Origin: JBQCHF01 sp051953655
GTDB taxonomy: Bacteria; Actinomycetota; Actinomycetes; Motilibacterales; Motilibacteraceae
Length of the DNA: 53,704 bases
Assembly (NCBI GenBank): GCA_051953655.1
Contig: JBQCIO010000098.1
Coordinates: 1-53,704 of the forward strand
Reading direction: 5' to 3'
Shown here: piece after piece, positions 17,458 to 25,096 of the stretch
Layout: each line of letters begins with the position of its first letter
Position numbering within the stretch: position 1 is the stretch's first letter
The notes under the pieces: model-generated
What the model was told of the DNA's origin: nothing
Seen by the model: the letters and a program-made list of their open reading frames with translations, nothing else
Database searches by the model: none
Translations under genes and position numbers: made by a program

Positions 17458-18990
17458 GTGAGCGAGCCGCGCAACATCCTCTTCCTGATGACCGACCAGC
17501 ACCGGGTCGACACCCTGGGCGCCTACGGGAACCCCTCGGGCGGCACGCCGGTGCTCGACGAGCTGGCCCGCACCGGAACCCGGTTCGACCGCTGGTACAC
17601 GCCGACCGCGATCTGCACGCCGGCGCGGGCGAGCCTGCTGACCGGTCAGGCGCCGTTCCGGCACAAGCTGCTGGCCAACCACGAGCGCAACGTGGGCTAC
17701 ATCGAGGACCTGCCCGACGGGCAGTTCACCTTCTCCCGGGCCCTCCGCGAGCACGGCTACAACTGCGGCCTGGTCGGCAAGTGGCACGTGGGCACGGAGC
17801 GTTCGCAGCACGACTTCGGCTTCGACGGTCCCGGGCTGCCCGGCTGGCACAATCCGGTCGACCACCCTGACTACCTGGCCTACCTGAAGGAACGGGACCT
17901 GCCGCCCTACGAGATCTCCGACCGGGTCCGGGGCACGCTGCCCAACGGCGGCCCGGGCAACCTGCTCGCGGCCCGGCTGCACCAGCCGGTCGAGGCCACG
18001 TTCGAGGCCTACCTCGCCACCCGGGCCATCGAGATGATGGAGCGCTATGCCGAGGACTACCGCAGCGGGCAGCGCCCGTTCTTCCTGGCGCTGCACTTCT
18101 ACGGGCCGCACCTGCCCTACATCCTCCCGGACGAGTTCTTCGACCTGGTCGACCCGGCCGACGTCGAGCTGCCGCGGTCGGTCACCGAGACCTTCCAGGG
18201 CAAGCCGCCGGTGCAACGGAACTACAGCGCCCACTGGACCTTCGACACCATGCCGATCGAGGTGACCCGCAAGCTCATCGCCGTCTACTGGGGCTATGTC
18301 GCGCTCATCGACCAGCAGATCGGACGGGTGATGCAGGCGATGGAGCGCCTGGGCCTCGTCGAGGACACCGCGGTGTTCTTCACCTGCGACCACGGCGAGT
18401 TCACCGGGTCGCACCGGCTCCATGACAAGGGGCCTGCGATGTACGAGGACATCTACCGCACCCCTGGGATCATCCGCGTGCCGGGCATGCCGGAAGGCGT
18501 GGTGCGCGAGGAGTTCGTGAGCCTGCTGGACTGCACGGCCACGATCCTCGAGCTGGCGGGCGTCGATGCCGATCAGGCCGTCGACTCACGCAGCCTGCTC
18601 CCCCTGATCTCCGGTGAGGAGGTGGCGTGGGAGGACGACATCGTCTGCGAGTTCCACGGCCATCATTTCCCCTACCCGCAGCGGATGCTGCGCACCGAGC
18701 GCTACAAGCTGGTGGTCAACCCCGACTCGGTCAACGAGCTCTACGACCTGCACGTCGACCCGGACGAGCTGCTCAACGTCTACGAGCACCCGGAGATGGC
18801 CGACGTGCGGTCGGCCATGATGCGGCGGCTGTACACCGTCCTGCGTGACCGCGGCGACAAGTTCTACCACTGGATGACCTCCATGTACGACGTCGGAGAG
18901 GTCGCCTACGACCCCACCCTGAGCGGGCTCGACGAGGCCACGTACCAGGTTCAGGAGTCGGCCGTGGAGAGGAGCGCGGGAGGACGGTGA
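17458..18990 (+). CDS. sulfatase of the S1 (alkaline-phosphatase fold) family
   Basis: Sulfate ester hydrolase of 510 residues. NILFLMTDQHRVDTLGAYGN gives the N-terminal metal site. CTPAR at about residues 53-57, followed by ASLLTGQ, is the signature with the Cys to be converted to formylglycine. GLVGKWHVG, then FTCDHGEFTGSHRLHDKGP complete the metal and sulfate pocket. No signal peptide is visible, so activity is likely cytoplasmic. Start GTG 17458 puts the first strand at the N-terminus; the frame is open further upstream inside the ROK gene but encodes nothing recognisable. The stop overlaps the FGE start by 4 bases (GTGA), coupling enzyme and maturation factor. Confidence 0.92.
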   Translation: MSEPRNILFLMTDQHRVDTLGAYGNPSGGTPVLDELARTGTRFDRWYTPTAICTPARASLLTGQAPFRHKLLANHERNVGYIEDLPDGQFTFSRALREHGYNCGLVGKWHVGTERSQHDFGFDGPGLPGWHNPVDHPDYLAYLKERDLPPYEISDRVRGTLPNGGPGNLLAARLHQPVEATFEAYLATRAIEMMERYAEDYRSGQRPFFLALHFYGPHLPYILPDEFFDLVDPADVELPRSVTETFQGKPPVQRNYSAHWTFDTMPIEVTRKLIAVYWGYVALIDQQIGRVMQAMERLGLVEDTAVFFTCDHGEFTGSHRLHDKGPAMYEDIYRTPGIIRVPGMPEGVVREEFVSLLDCTATILELAGVDADQAVDSRSLLPLISGEEVAWEDDIVCEFHGHHFPYPQRMLRTERYKLVVNPDSVNELYDLHVDPDELLNVYEHPEMADVRSAMMRRLYTVLRDRGDKFYHWMTSMYDVGEVAYDPTLSGLDEATYQVQESAVERSAGGR

Positions 18991-19961
18991 CCGGGGAGAG
19001 GGCCTGCTGCGCGCCGAGCCGCGGCGACCGGGACGGCGGCCCGGTGGAGCAGGCGGTCGACCCCGGGCGTCCGGCGGTCGGCGGCCGGCACGCCCTTGCT
19101 CAGATCTCCGTCCCTGGCGGTCGGTTCCTCATGGGTGACGCGCACGGTGACGGCGCCCACGGCGACGGCGAGACCCCCGTCCATCCCGTGGTCCTCTCGG
19201 CCTTCTCGATCGACGCGACCTCGGTCACGAACGCAGACTTCGCCCGGTTCGTCGAGGACACCGGCTATCGGACGGAGGCGGAGACCTTCGGGTACTCGGC
19301 CGTCTTCCACCTCGCCCTGCGGGCGGACGAGGACGACGTCACCGGGCCGGCCGCGGGCGCGCCATGGTGGCTCGGCGTGCGCGGTGCCGACTGGCGCCAT
19401 CCCGGCGGGCGGCGATCGGACCTCGACGGGCTCGCCGACCATCCGGTGGTGCACGTCAGCTGGAACGACGCGCAGGCCTACTGCCGGTGGGCCGGCCGCG
19501 CCCTGCCGAGCGAGGCCCAGTGGGAGCACGCCTCCCGTGGGGGGCTGGCCGGCGCGCGCTACCCCTGGGGCGACGAGGTGCCCGGTGACGACGAGGAAAC
19601 GTGGCCCTGCAACATCTGGCAGGGCACGTTCCCCGTCAGCAACACGATGAAGGACGGATTCCTCACCACCGCGCCGGTGCGTTCCTTCGAGCCCAACGGG
19701 TTCGGGCTGTGGCAGACGGTCGGCAACGTGTGGGAGTGGTGCGCGGACTGGTTCAACCCCCGGACCTACGAGCTCGACCTGCGTCGGGGTGAGGTGCAGG
19801 ACCCGGTGGGGCCGGCCTACGGTCTCGGCCGGGTGATGCGTGGTGGCTCCTACCTGTGCCACGACTCCTACTGCAACCGCTACCGGAATGCGGCGAGGAC
19901 CTCGAACACCCCCGACTCCTCGAGCGGGAACGTCGGGTTCCGCACGGTGGGACGGGCCTGA
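18987..19961 (+). CDS. formylglycine-generating enzyme (FGE/SUMF1 family)
   Basis: Oxidase that converts the active-site Cys of CxPxR sulfatases to formylglycine using oxygen and copper. The 324-residue protein shows the FGE fold: VPGGRFLMGD, HPVVHVSWNDAQAYCRWAGR, LPSEAQWEHASRGG, YPWGDE, GNVWEWCADWF and RGGSYLCHDSYCNRYR. Cys291 and Cys296 match the copper-binding catalytic pair of known FGEs (Cys272/Cys277 in the Streptomyces enzyme), which separates it from catalytically unrelated SUMF-domain proteins. The first 35 residues are a variable lead. GTG 18987 overlaps the sulfatase stop. It probably also activates the sulfatase at 5500. Confidence 0.93.
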   Translation: MTGERACCAPSRGDRDGGPVEQAVDPGRPAVGGRHALAQISVPGGRFLMGDAHGDGAHGDGETPVHPVVLSAFSIDATSVTNADFARFVEDTGYRTEAETFGYSAVFHLALRADEDDVTGPAAGAPWWLGVRGADWRHPGGRRSDLDGLADHPVVHVSWNDAQAYCRWAGRALPSEAQWEHASRGGLAGARYPWGDEVPGDDEETWPCNIWQGTFPVSNTMKDGFLTTAPVRSFEPNGFGLWQTVGNVWEWCADWFNPRTYELDLRRGEVQDPVGPAYGLGRVMRGGSYLCHDSYCNRYRNAARTSNTPDSSSGNVGFRTVGRA

Positions 19962-20046
19962 CCCGCACGTGGTCGCAGGGCCGGCAGTCGCTGCGCGCCC
20001 GGCCGGACTTCTGACAGTCTCATCCTTCATAATTCCGTTGGCCAGA

Positions 20047-20099
20047 AAGGGTTTCTAACCCTTGACAGCGACCGCCGGTGCCCTAACCTACGGTATATA
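20047..20099 (+). promoter_or_regulatory. promoter and candidate operator of the GH128-like gene
   Basis: A consensus TTGACA (20062-20067), 16 bases, then TAACCT (20084-20089). The perfect inverted repeat AAGGGTT-TCT-AACCCTT (20047-20063) overlaps the -35, and a second repeat ACCTA-N7-TAGGT covers the -10 and start (about 20086-20102). Two symmetric sites on one promoter suggest repression, most simply by one of the local ROK or DeoR-type regulators. The start codon is about 90 bases further on, giving room for a normal ribosome site (AGAGGAG). Confidence 0.6.
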
Positions 20100-20189
20100 G
20101 GTAACGGCGTGAACAGAACTCGTGAGGCCGGCCGACGAAGGGCCGCCCCGGTGCCGATGCCTTCCCCCTGAGCAGAAGAGGAGACGGTC

Positions 20190-21158
20190 ATGACCGCTGG
20201 GCTCTCGCGTCGGAACCTGCTGAAGCTGGCGGCACTCGCCCCGGCAGCGGCCGCGCTGTCCGGGGTGCAGCTGCCGGCAGCCGCGGCGGCCACGGCCGAC
20301 GTGCTCCCGGAAGCGGTCCCTTCGCACAAGAAGGGTGTCGGGGTGGCGGTCAAGCCGGTGGATGCCGCACATCGTGTGCAGTCGATGAACCCGGCCTGGT
20401 ACTACACCTGGTCCGCACACAGCATCGTGGGTGTCGAGGGCGTCGCGTTCGTGCCGATGGTCTGGGGTGGTGCGTGGGACCCGATGGTCCAGACGCAGGT
20501 CGACGACGTGCGGGCCATCGGACCTGGGAAGCGTCCGGTCGTGATGGGGTTCAACGAGCCCGACGGCAAGGGCCAGGCCAACATGTCGGTCGACCGGGCG
20601 CTGCAGTGGTGGCCCCAGGTCGACGACCTGGCGGCGCTCACCGTCGCCCCCGCCCCCGTCCACCCCTTCGATCCCTGGCCCACCGACTTCTTCGAGCAGG
20701 CCGCCGCGCGAGGTCTGAGGTTCGACTACTCGGCGCTGCACATCTACCCCGGCGGCGACGGCCAGGGCGGGCTTCAGTCCCCGGAGGACGCGGCCGCCTC
20801 CGTGCTCGCCACGGTCGACCAGCTCTGGGAGGCTCGCGGGCTGCCCGTGTGGATCACGGAGTTCGCCCTGGCGGACTGGGGAGGGAAGGTCTACGGCGGA
20901 GGCAAGAGCCGGTACAGCGCGGACGACGCCCAGGTGTTCATGCAGGCCGTGCTGCCCGAGCTCGAGAGGCGGCCGCACGTCGCGCGCTACGCCTGGTTCG
21001 GTGCCGGACCCGCTGCCGCCACCAGCCCCGCCCTCGGGCCGTCGGCCCTGTTCGACCTGGCCGGCACCATCACCCCGCTCGGCGAGTTCTACGCGCAGTT
21101 CGGAGCGCCTGAGGCCGCGACGTCTCCCGTGCAGGCCGGCGGTGCCGCCCGCCGGTGA
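20190..21158 (+). CDS. Tat-exported GH128-like glycosidase (Asl1-type)
   Basis: Secreted hydrolase of 322 residues. The N-terminus SRRNLLKLAALAPAAAALSG is a twin-arginine signal with a probable cleavage after the Ala-rich run near residue 34. The catalytic core is a small TIM barrel: GFNEPDGKGQANMSVDRALQ carries Glu123 and PVWITEFALADW carries Glu224, the spacing and context of the GH128/Asl1 family (known as beta-1,3-glucanases). It has its own promoter with symmetric operators and is followed by a strong hairpin, so it is a single-gene unit. It is the one clearly exported hydrolase of the locus, so it may start depolymerisation outside the cell. Confidence 0.82.
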   Translation: MTAGLSRRNLLKLAALAPAAAALSGVQLPAAAAATADVLPEAVPSHKKGVGVAVKPVDAAHRVQSMNPAWYYTWSAHSIVGVEGVAFVPMVWGGAWDPMVQTQVDDVRAIGPGKRPVVMGFNEPDGKGQANMSVDRALQWWPQVDDLAALTVAPAPVHPFDPWPTDFFEQAAARGLRFDYSALHIYPGGDGQGGLQSPEDAAASVLATVDQLWEARGLPVWITEFALADWGGKVYGGGKSRYSADDAQVFMQAVLPELERRPHVARYAWFGAGPAAATSPALGPSALFDLAGTITPLGEFYAQFGAPEAATSPVQAGGAARR

Positions 21159-21164
21159 CCGGCC

Positions 21165-21208
21165 ACCGGGCGGCTGAGGCGTACCCCCCGACCCCTCAGC
21201 CGCCCGGT
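21165..21208 (+). terminator. strong hairpin terminator after GH128-like gene
   Basis: Perfect 15-base inverted repeat ACCGGGCGGCTGAGG (21165-21179) / CCTCAGCCGCCCGGT (21194-21208) with a 14-base loop, beginning 6 bases after the stop codon. It isolates the GH128-like gene from the esterase. Confidence 0.75.
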
Positions 21209-21252
21209 CCTTCAACGTCCTGATCCAGGAGAGACGAGCTCGAGGAGCAGCG

Positions 21253-22230
21253 GTGCTGACGGACATGCCGCTCGCGCAGCTGCGCGAGTACCGACCCGAC
21301 CTGAGCGCGCCCGAGGACCTGGACGCTTTCTGGTCGGCCACCCTGGACCAGGCGCGCAGCCGTCCGGCCCTGCTCGGGTGCGAGCCGGTCGAGACGGGCC
21401 TGGCCCTCGTGGACAGCTACGACGTCACCTTCGCTGGTTTCGCCGGCTCCCCGGTCCGGGCCTGGCTGACCCTCCCGGCCGGAACGGGTTCTGACGAGAA
21501 TCTCCCCGTCGTCGTCGAGTACGTCGGCTACGGGGGCGGACGGGGCCGGCCGCACGACCACCTGCTCTACGCCTCCGCCGGCTGTGCGCACCTGGTGATG
21601 GACACCCGTGGGCAGGGGTCCGCCTGGTCGCCCGGCCACACCCCCGACCCGGACACGGCCGGCGCCCCTCGCCATCCCGGTTTCCTCACCGACGGCATCG
21701 AGTCTCCCGACACCTACTACTACCGGCGCGTCTTCACCGACGCCGTGCGCGCGCTGGACGTGCTGGGGGAGCTGCCTGCGACCGATCCGACCCGAGTCGC
21801 CGTCCTCGGCAACAGCCAGGGCGGCGGGATCGCCCTCGCCGCAGCCGCGCTCGCCGGCGGGGTGCGGGCCGTCCTGCCCGCCGTGCCGTTCCTCTGCGAC
21901 ATCCGGCGCGGCAGCCAGACCGCCGGGCGCGGCCCCTATCTCGAGCTGGCCACCTACCTGTCGGTCCACCCCGAACGCGTCGATCAGACCTTCGACGTCC
22001 TCGCCTACTTCGACGCCGCCGTCCTCGCCGGCCGCTGCTCCGCCCCGGCGCTGTTCTCCGTCGCTCTGATGGACGGGACGTGCCCGCCCTCCACGGTCTT
22101 CGCCGCCTACAACGCCTACGCCGGCCCGAAACAGATCACTGTGTGGCAGTACAACGACCACGACGGTGCCGCCTCGGCGCACATCCCCCAACGGCTCGCG
22201 ATGCTCCGCGAGCACCTGCAGGCGGGATGA
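21253..22230 (+). CDS. acetyl xylan esterase / cephalosporin-C deacetylase family (CE7, AXE1)
   Basis: Alpha/beta-hydrolase of 325 residues that removes acetyl groups from sugars. Ser188 in GNSQGGG is the nucleophile, the Asp of LMDGTCPPSTVFAAYN the acid, and the His of NDHDGA the base; VEYVGYGGGRGRPHDHLLYA and RGQGSAW form the oxyanion region and substrate loop. The N-terminal RPDLSAPEDLDAFWSATLDQ is the CE7 lead helix. GTG 21253 has GAGGAG at 7 bases. No signal peptide, so it deacetylates imported oligosaccharides. Its place in the locus suggests that the target glycan is acetylated as well as sulfated. Confidence 0.88.
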   Translation: MLTDMPLAQLREYRPDLSAPEDLDAFWSATLDQARSRPALLGCEPVETGLALVDSYDVTFAGFAGSPVRAWLTLPAGTGSDENLPVVVEYVGYGGGRGRPHDHLLYASAGCAHLVMDTRGQGSAWSPGHTPDPDTAGAPRHPGFLTDGIESPDTYYYRRVFTDAVRALDVLGELPATDPTRVAVLGNSQGGGIALAAAALAGGVRAVLPAVPFLCDIRRGSQTAGRGPYLELATYLSVHPERVDQTFDVLAYFDAAVLAGRCSAPALFSVALMDGTCPPSTVFAAYNAYAGPKQITVWQYNDHDGAASAHIPQRLAMLREHLQAG

Positions 22231-22276
22231 GGCAGCAGTCCGGACATCCAGCGCAGCAGCGAGAAGGAGGGCTCGG

Positions 22277-22756
22277 GTGGACAGTCGGAGCGACCGCCGT
22301 GCCGGCGACGGAGAACGTCCTGACGTGGCCGATCCTCTCGGCCCGTCGACCTCGCAAAGCCTGGCCGCTGGCCGGCGCAGCCGCTGCCCGGGGGTGGTGC
22401 GGCGGCGCCGGATCGTCCAGGTGCTGCGGCGCAGCGGCTACGTGCAGGCCGCCGACCTGACGACGATGTTCGGCGTCTCGGAGATGACGATCCGCCGCGA
22501 CCTCGACGAGCTGGTGCGACAAGGCTTCGGCGTCCGCGTGTGGGGCGGCCTGGTGTCGCCGGGCCTGGCCTCTGCGAAGGGCACGGCCGTCCTCGACCGG
22601 AGAGAGGAGAGGCTGCTGCGCGCGAGGCACCACCTGATGCTGGCGGAGCATGCTCTCGACGACGGACAGCTGGCCGCCGCGCGCGACCACGTCCGCGAGA
22701 TCCTTCGCGACCTCGACGAGGAGCTCGTGCCGCGAGCCGTCAGCGCCCGGAGGTAG
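22277..22756 (+). CDS. short DeoR-type DNA-binding protein lacking the sugar-sensor domain
   Basis: Protein of 159 residues. After about 40 unstructured residues comes a clear DeoR winged helix: RRRRIVQVLRRSGYVQAADL, TTMFGVSEMTIRRDLDELVR, then QGFGVRVWGG. A full DeoR regulator is about 250 residues and continues into a sugar-phosphate-binding domain; here the remaining 60 residues are charged helix (LRARHHLMLAEHALDDGQLA) with no such fold. GTG 22277 has an AAGGAGG ribosome site 6 bases away, so translation looks well supported. The intact start and codon use argue against simple decay. It may bind DNA without a sugar signal. Confidence 0.7.
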   Translation: MDSRSDRRAGDGERPDVADPLGPSTSQSLAAGRRSRCPGVVRRRRIVQVLRRSGYVQAADLTTMFGVSEMTIRRDLDELVRQGFGVRVWGGLVSPGLASAKGTAVLDRREERLLRARHHLMLAEHALDDGQLAAARDHVREILRDLDEELVPRAVSARR

Positions 22757-22826
22757 TCGTACCGGCCGTGGAGGATTCGGCGCCGCAGCACCCGCCGCGC
22801 CGGTTCGCCACGGCGACCCTCTGCGG

Positions 22827-23246
22827 TCAGGCCCAGGACCAGCGGACGGCGACCCGCCCCCGCCCGCTGGTCGCACGGACCCGGCGCACCGCACCCCACA
22901 GGGTGCGGTGCCGAGATCGTGCTTCCTCCCCGGTGCCTGGGTCGACGGTCAGCACCGTCCACGGCATGACACCGCAGAAGCGCGCCACGAGGAGCAGACC
23001 GGCGACGGCGAGCAGAGCGGTGAGCTCGAACGGCAGGAGCACGGCAGCCAGCAGCAGGACCACCAGCGGCGCGGCGACGAACACCCCCACGCACAGCGCG
23101 AGTCCGACCACGATCCCGGCGATGTCGTCGGCCCCCATGAGCGCGTCCGGGCTGGTGACCATCTCCCGGAGCGTGCTGGCGCGCATGACGCGAGCCCGGG
23201 GCCGCCACGGCAGCACCCGGACCTCGAGCATCGTGGTCTCGGCCAT
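22827..23246 (-). CDS. small membrane protein of unknown function
   Basis: Protein of about 139 residues not recognised by me. An N-terminal cytoplasmic part (MLEVRVLPWRPRARVMRAST) is followed by two hydrophobic segments at roughly 43-90 (DIAGIVVGLALCVGVFVAAP, then LLLAAVLLPFELTALLAVAG), and a basic C-terminal tail with HRTLWGAVRRVRA. ATG 23246 has GGAG at 6 bases; ATG 23258 is an alternative start. It lies alone between the DeoR-like and WYL genes, convergent with the former. The two-helix hairpin and basic tail suggest a membrane-anchored accessory protein. Confidence 0.6.
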   Translation of the reverse strand: MAETTMLEVRVLPWRPRARVMRASTLREMVTSPDALMGADDIAGIVVGLALCVGVFVAAPLVVLLLAAVLLPFELTALLAVAGLLLVARFCGVMPWTVLTVDPGTGEEARSRHRTLWGAVRRVRATSGRGRVAVRWSWA

Positions 23247-23466
23247 GCGCGACTCCATCTCTGCGTCGGCGGCGAGCCGCGCCGACCGACCGGGGCGAGG
23301 CAGCCATGACTGCTCAGTGCCTGGTCCATGCCTGGTCCATGCCTGCTTCTGCCGTGGGGGAAGTACACCACCCGGTCCGCCTGACCTGGTGACACCGGCA
23401 GGAAGAAGAGGCTGGACCGCCGACCTGTCTAGCCGGGCGACTGGTCCTCGAGCAGCACGTCCTCGG

Positions 23467-24495
23467 TCACCTGGCACTGTCTTTTCTTGGTCCGATGTGG
23501 TCGGCGCCGGCGATGAGCCGCTGGGCGAGCTCGAGGACGAGGGCACGCAAGGCGTCGGGTCGCTCGACGCGGAACGGTCGTCCCAGCCCGGCCAGCAGGG
23601 CGGGGATCCAGTCCAGCCGGTCGGCATGGATGGTGACCCGGACCTGGTTCCGCCCGGCCCCGTCGGCCCCGTCGGCACCGTCGGCGCCGTCGCCGGCGAG
23701 GAGGACGGGCTCGAGGGTTGCGAGGGCCGGAGGGATGCGGGCAGCCACCTCGTCCACCGTCGCCTGCACGTGCACGACGACGGTGTGCGTCTGTGGCGCC
23801 GTGGCCAGCGTCGTCAGCACCGCGGCGACCGGGTCGAAGCCGGGTGACGGCCTCTCGACGTGTCCGGGCAAGGGGGTGGCGGAGGCGATCCGGTCGATGC
23901 GGAAGGTGCGCAGCTGCCCGCTGGTCCCGTCCTGGCCGCTCAGGTACCACCGACCGCGGTGGGCGACGATGCCGTACGCCTCGACGGTCCGGCTGCTCGC
24001 CGCGCCGGCCGAGTCCACGTAGTGCAGCGCGAGGGGCCGTTCGTCACGGATCGCCTCGGCGACCGTCAGCAGCGTCTCCGTGTGGGGCGCGGAGATCTCC
24101 CGGGTTGCGCCGGTGAAACTGGTCGTCTGGACGAGCGCGCTCAGTCGTCGGGCGAGCTGCTGGGGGAGCACCCGGTTCAGCTTCGCCGCGGCCGCGTCCG
24201 TCGCCGTGGTCGGACCGCCCGCTCGGCCGTTCTCGAGCAGTCCGAGCAGCAGCGCGAGCGCCTCGTCGCTGGTCAGCATGAGCGGCGGCATCCGGTACCC
24301 GGCCGCCAGCCGGTAGCCGCCGTAGCGGCCGCGCACGCTCTGCACCGGGATCTCCAGGTCGAGCAGGTGCTCGACGTAGCGCCGCACCGTCCGCTCGTCC
24401 ACCTCGAGCCGCCGGGCGAGCTCGGCCACGGTCCGGGTCCCGCCGCCCTGCAGGATCTCCAGCAGGGCCAGGACGCGAGCAGTCGGGCGAGCCAC
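23467..24495 (-). CDS. WYL-domain transcriptional regulator (YafY type)
   Basis: Regulator of 342 residues. An HTH_11 domain occupies about 1-60 (RVLALLEILQGGGTRTVAEL, ARRLEVDERTVRRYVEHLLD). The WYL domain follows (RPLALHYVDSAGAASSRTVE, AYGIVAHRGRWYLSGQDG) and the WCX C-terminal extension after. A repeated Asp-Gly-Ala run near residue 275 is encoded by four 9-base copies (23660-23695), a sign of length variation. GTG 24495 has GGAG about 8 bases upstream. It is divergent from the VOC gene at 24609, the usual arrangement for YafY-type regulators and their targets. Confidence 0.88.
   Translation of the reverse strand: MARPTARVLALLEILQGGGTRTVAELARRLEVDERTVRRYVEHLLDLEIPVQSVRGRYGGYRLAAGYRMPPLMLTSDEALALLLGLLENGRAGGPTTATDAAAAKLNRVLPQQLARRLSALVQTTSFTGATREISAPHTETLLTVAEAIRDERPLALHYVDSAGAASSRTVEAYGIVAHRGRWYLSGQDGTSGQLRTFRIDRIASATPLPGHVERPSPGFDPVAAVLTTLATAPQTHTVVVHVQATVDEVAARIPPALATLEPVLLAGDGADGADGADGAGRNQVRVTIHADRLDWIPALLAGLGRPFRVERPDALRALVLELAQRLIAGADHIGPRKDSAR
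23660..23695. repeat. four 9-base repeats inside the WYL regulator gene
   Basis: CCGTCGGCN occurs three times with a fourth, slightly diverged copy, head to tail and in frame, encoding repeated Gly-Ala-Asp residues in the linker between WYL and the C-terminal domain. Slippage here would lengthen or shorten the linker without a frameshift. Confidence 0.7.
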
Positions 24496-24608
24496 CGGAG
24501 GACTCCCTCGCGATACCGGGCGGGATCTGACCACTAGCGACCTTAGCGTCGTCATCGCGGCGACGGACGCCGCCCGGCGACCGCCGGCAGATCCCACGGC
24601 AGGACCAC

Positions 24609-25019
24609 ATGAACCTCGTCTCCGTCCGTCTCATCACCGACGACATCCAGCGGCTCATCGGCTTCTACGAGCGCGCCACCGGCACGCCCGCCGTCTGGTC
24701 GACACCGGAGTTCGCCGAGATCTCGACCTCCGCCGGCACGCTCGCCATCGGCAGCACCCGCACCGTGGCGCTGTTCGCGCCGGGCTGCGCCCACGCGGCG
24801 GACAACCGCACGGCCATCGTCGAGTTCCTCGTGGAGGACGTGGACCGCCGCTACGACGAGCTGTCGTCCTGGCTGGACGACGTCGTCACCGAACCGACGA
24901 CGATGCCGTGGGGCAACCGGTCACTGCTCTTCCGCGACCCGGACGGCAATCTCGTCAACTTCTTCAGCCCGGTGACGGACGAGGCGCTCGCCAAGTTCGC
25001 TGCGTGGCTCACGGTCTGA
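24609..25019 (+). CDS. VOC-family (glyoxalase/bleomycin-resistance fold) protein
   Basis: A 136-residue single-domain VOC protein made of two beta-alpha-beta-beta-beta units: MNLVSVRLITDDIQRLIGFY opens the first, and AIVEFLVEDVDRRYDELSSW with SLLFRDPDGNLVNFFSPVTD the second. The final Asp-Pro-Asp-Gly-Asn is the standard signature. Metal ligands are only partly clear. It may be a lyase, dioxygenase or sequestering protein. A GCAGGA ribosome site precedes ATG 24609. Divergence from the WYL regulator suggests that it is the regulated gene. Confidence 0.87.
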   Translation: MNLVSVRLITDDIQRLIGFYERATGTPAVWSTPEFAEISTSAGTLAIGSTRTVALFAPGCAHAADNRTAIVEFLVEDVDRRYDELSSWLDDVVTEPTTMPWGNRSLLFRDPDGNLVNFFSPVTDEALAKFAAWLTV

Positions 25020-25040
25020 CAGCCAGACTGACAGCCAGAC
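25017..25040 (+). repeat. tandem 12-base direct repeat at the end of the VOC gene
   Basis: TGACAGCCAGAC occurs twice head to tail. The first copy contains the VOC stop codon, so the second is a duplicate immediately after the gene. Length 24 bases, perfect. Confidence 0.7.
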
Positions 25041-25096
25041 GGCGAGGCGGAGTCTGCTTGACGACGACTGCGGATCGCGTGCGTTCCGCTGTCAGC

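Noticed and set aside
18987..19961. FGE as an ergothioneine EgtB or generic SUMF-domain protein
   Set aside because: The Cys291/Cys296 pair and overlap with a CxPxR sulfatase favour true FGE; EgtB would have an N-terminal DinB domain.
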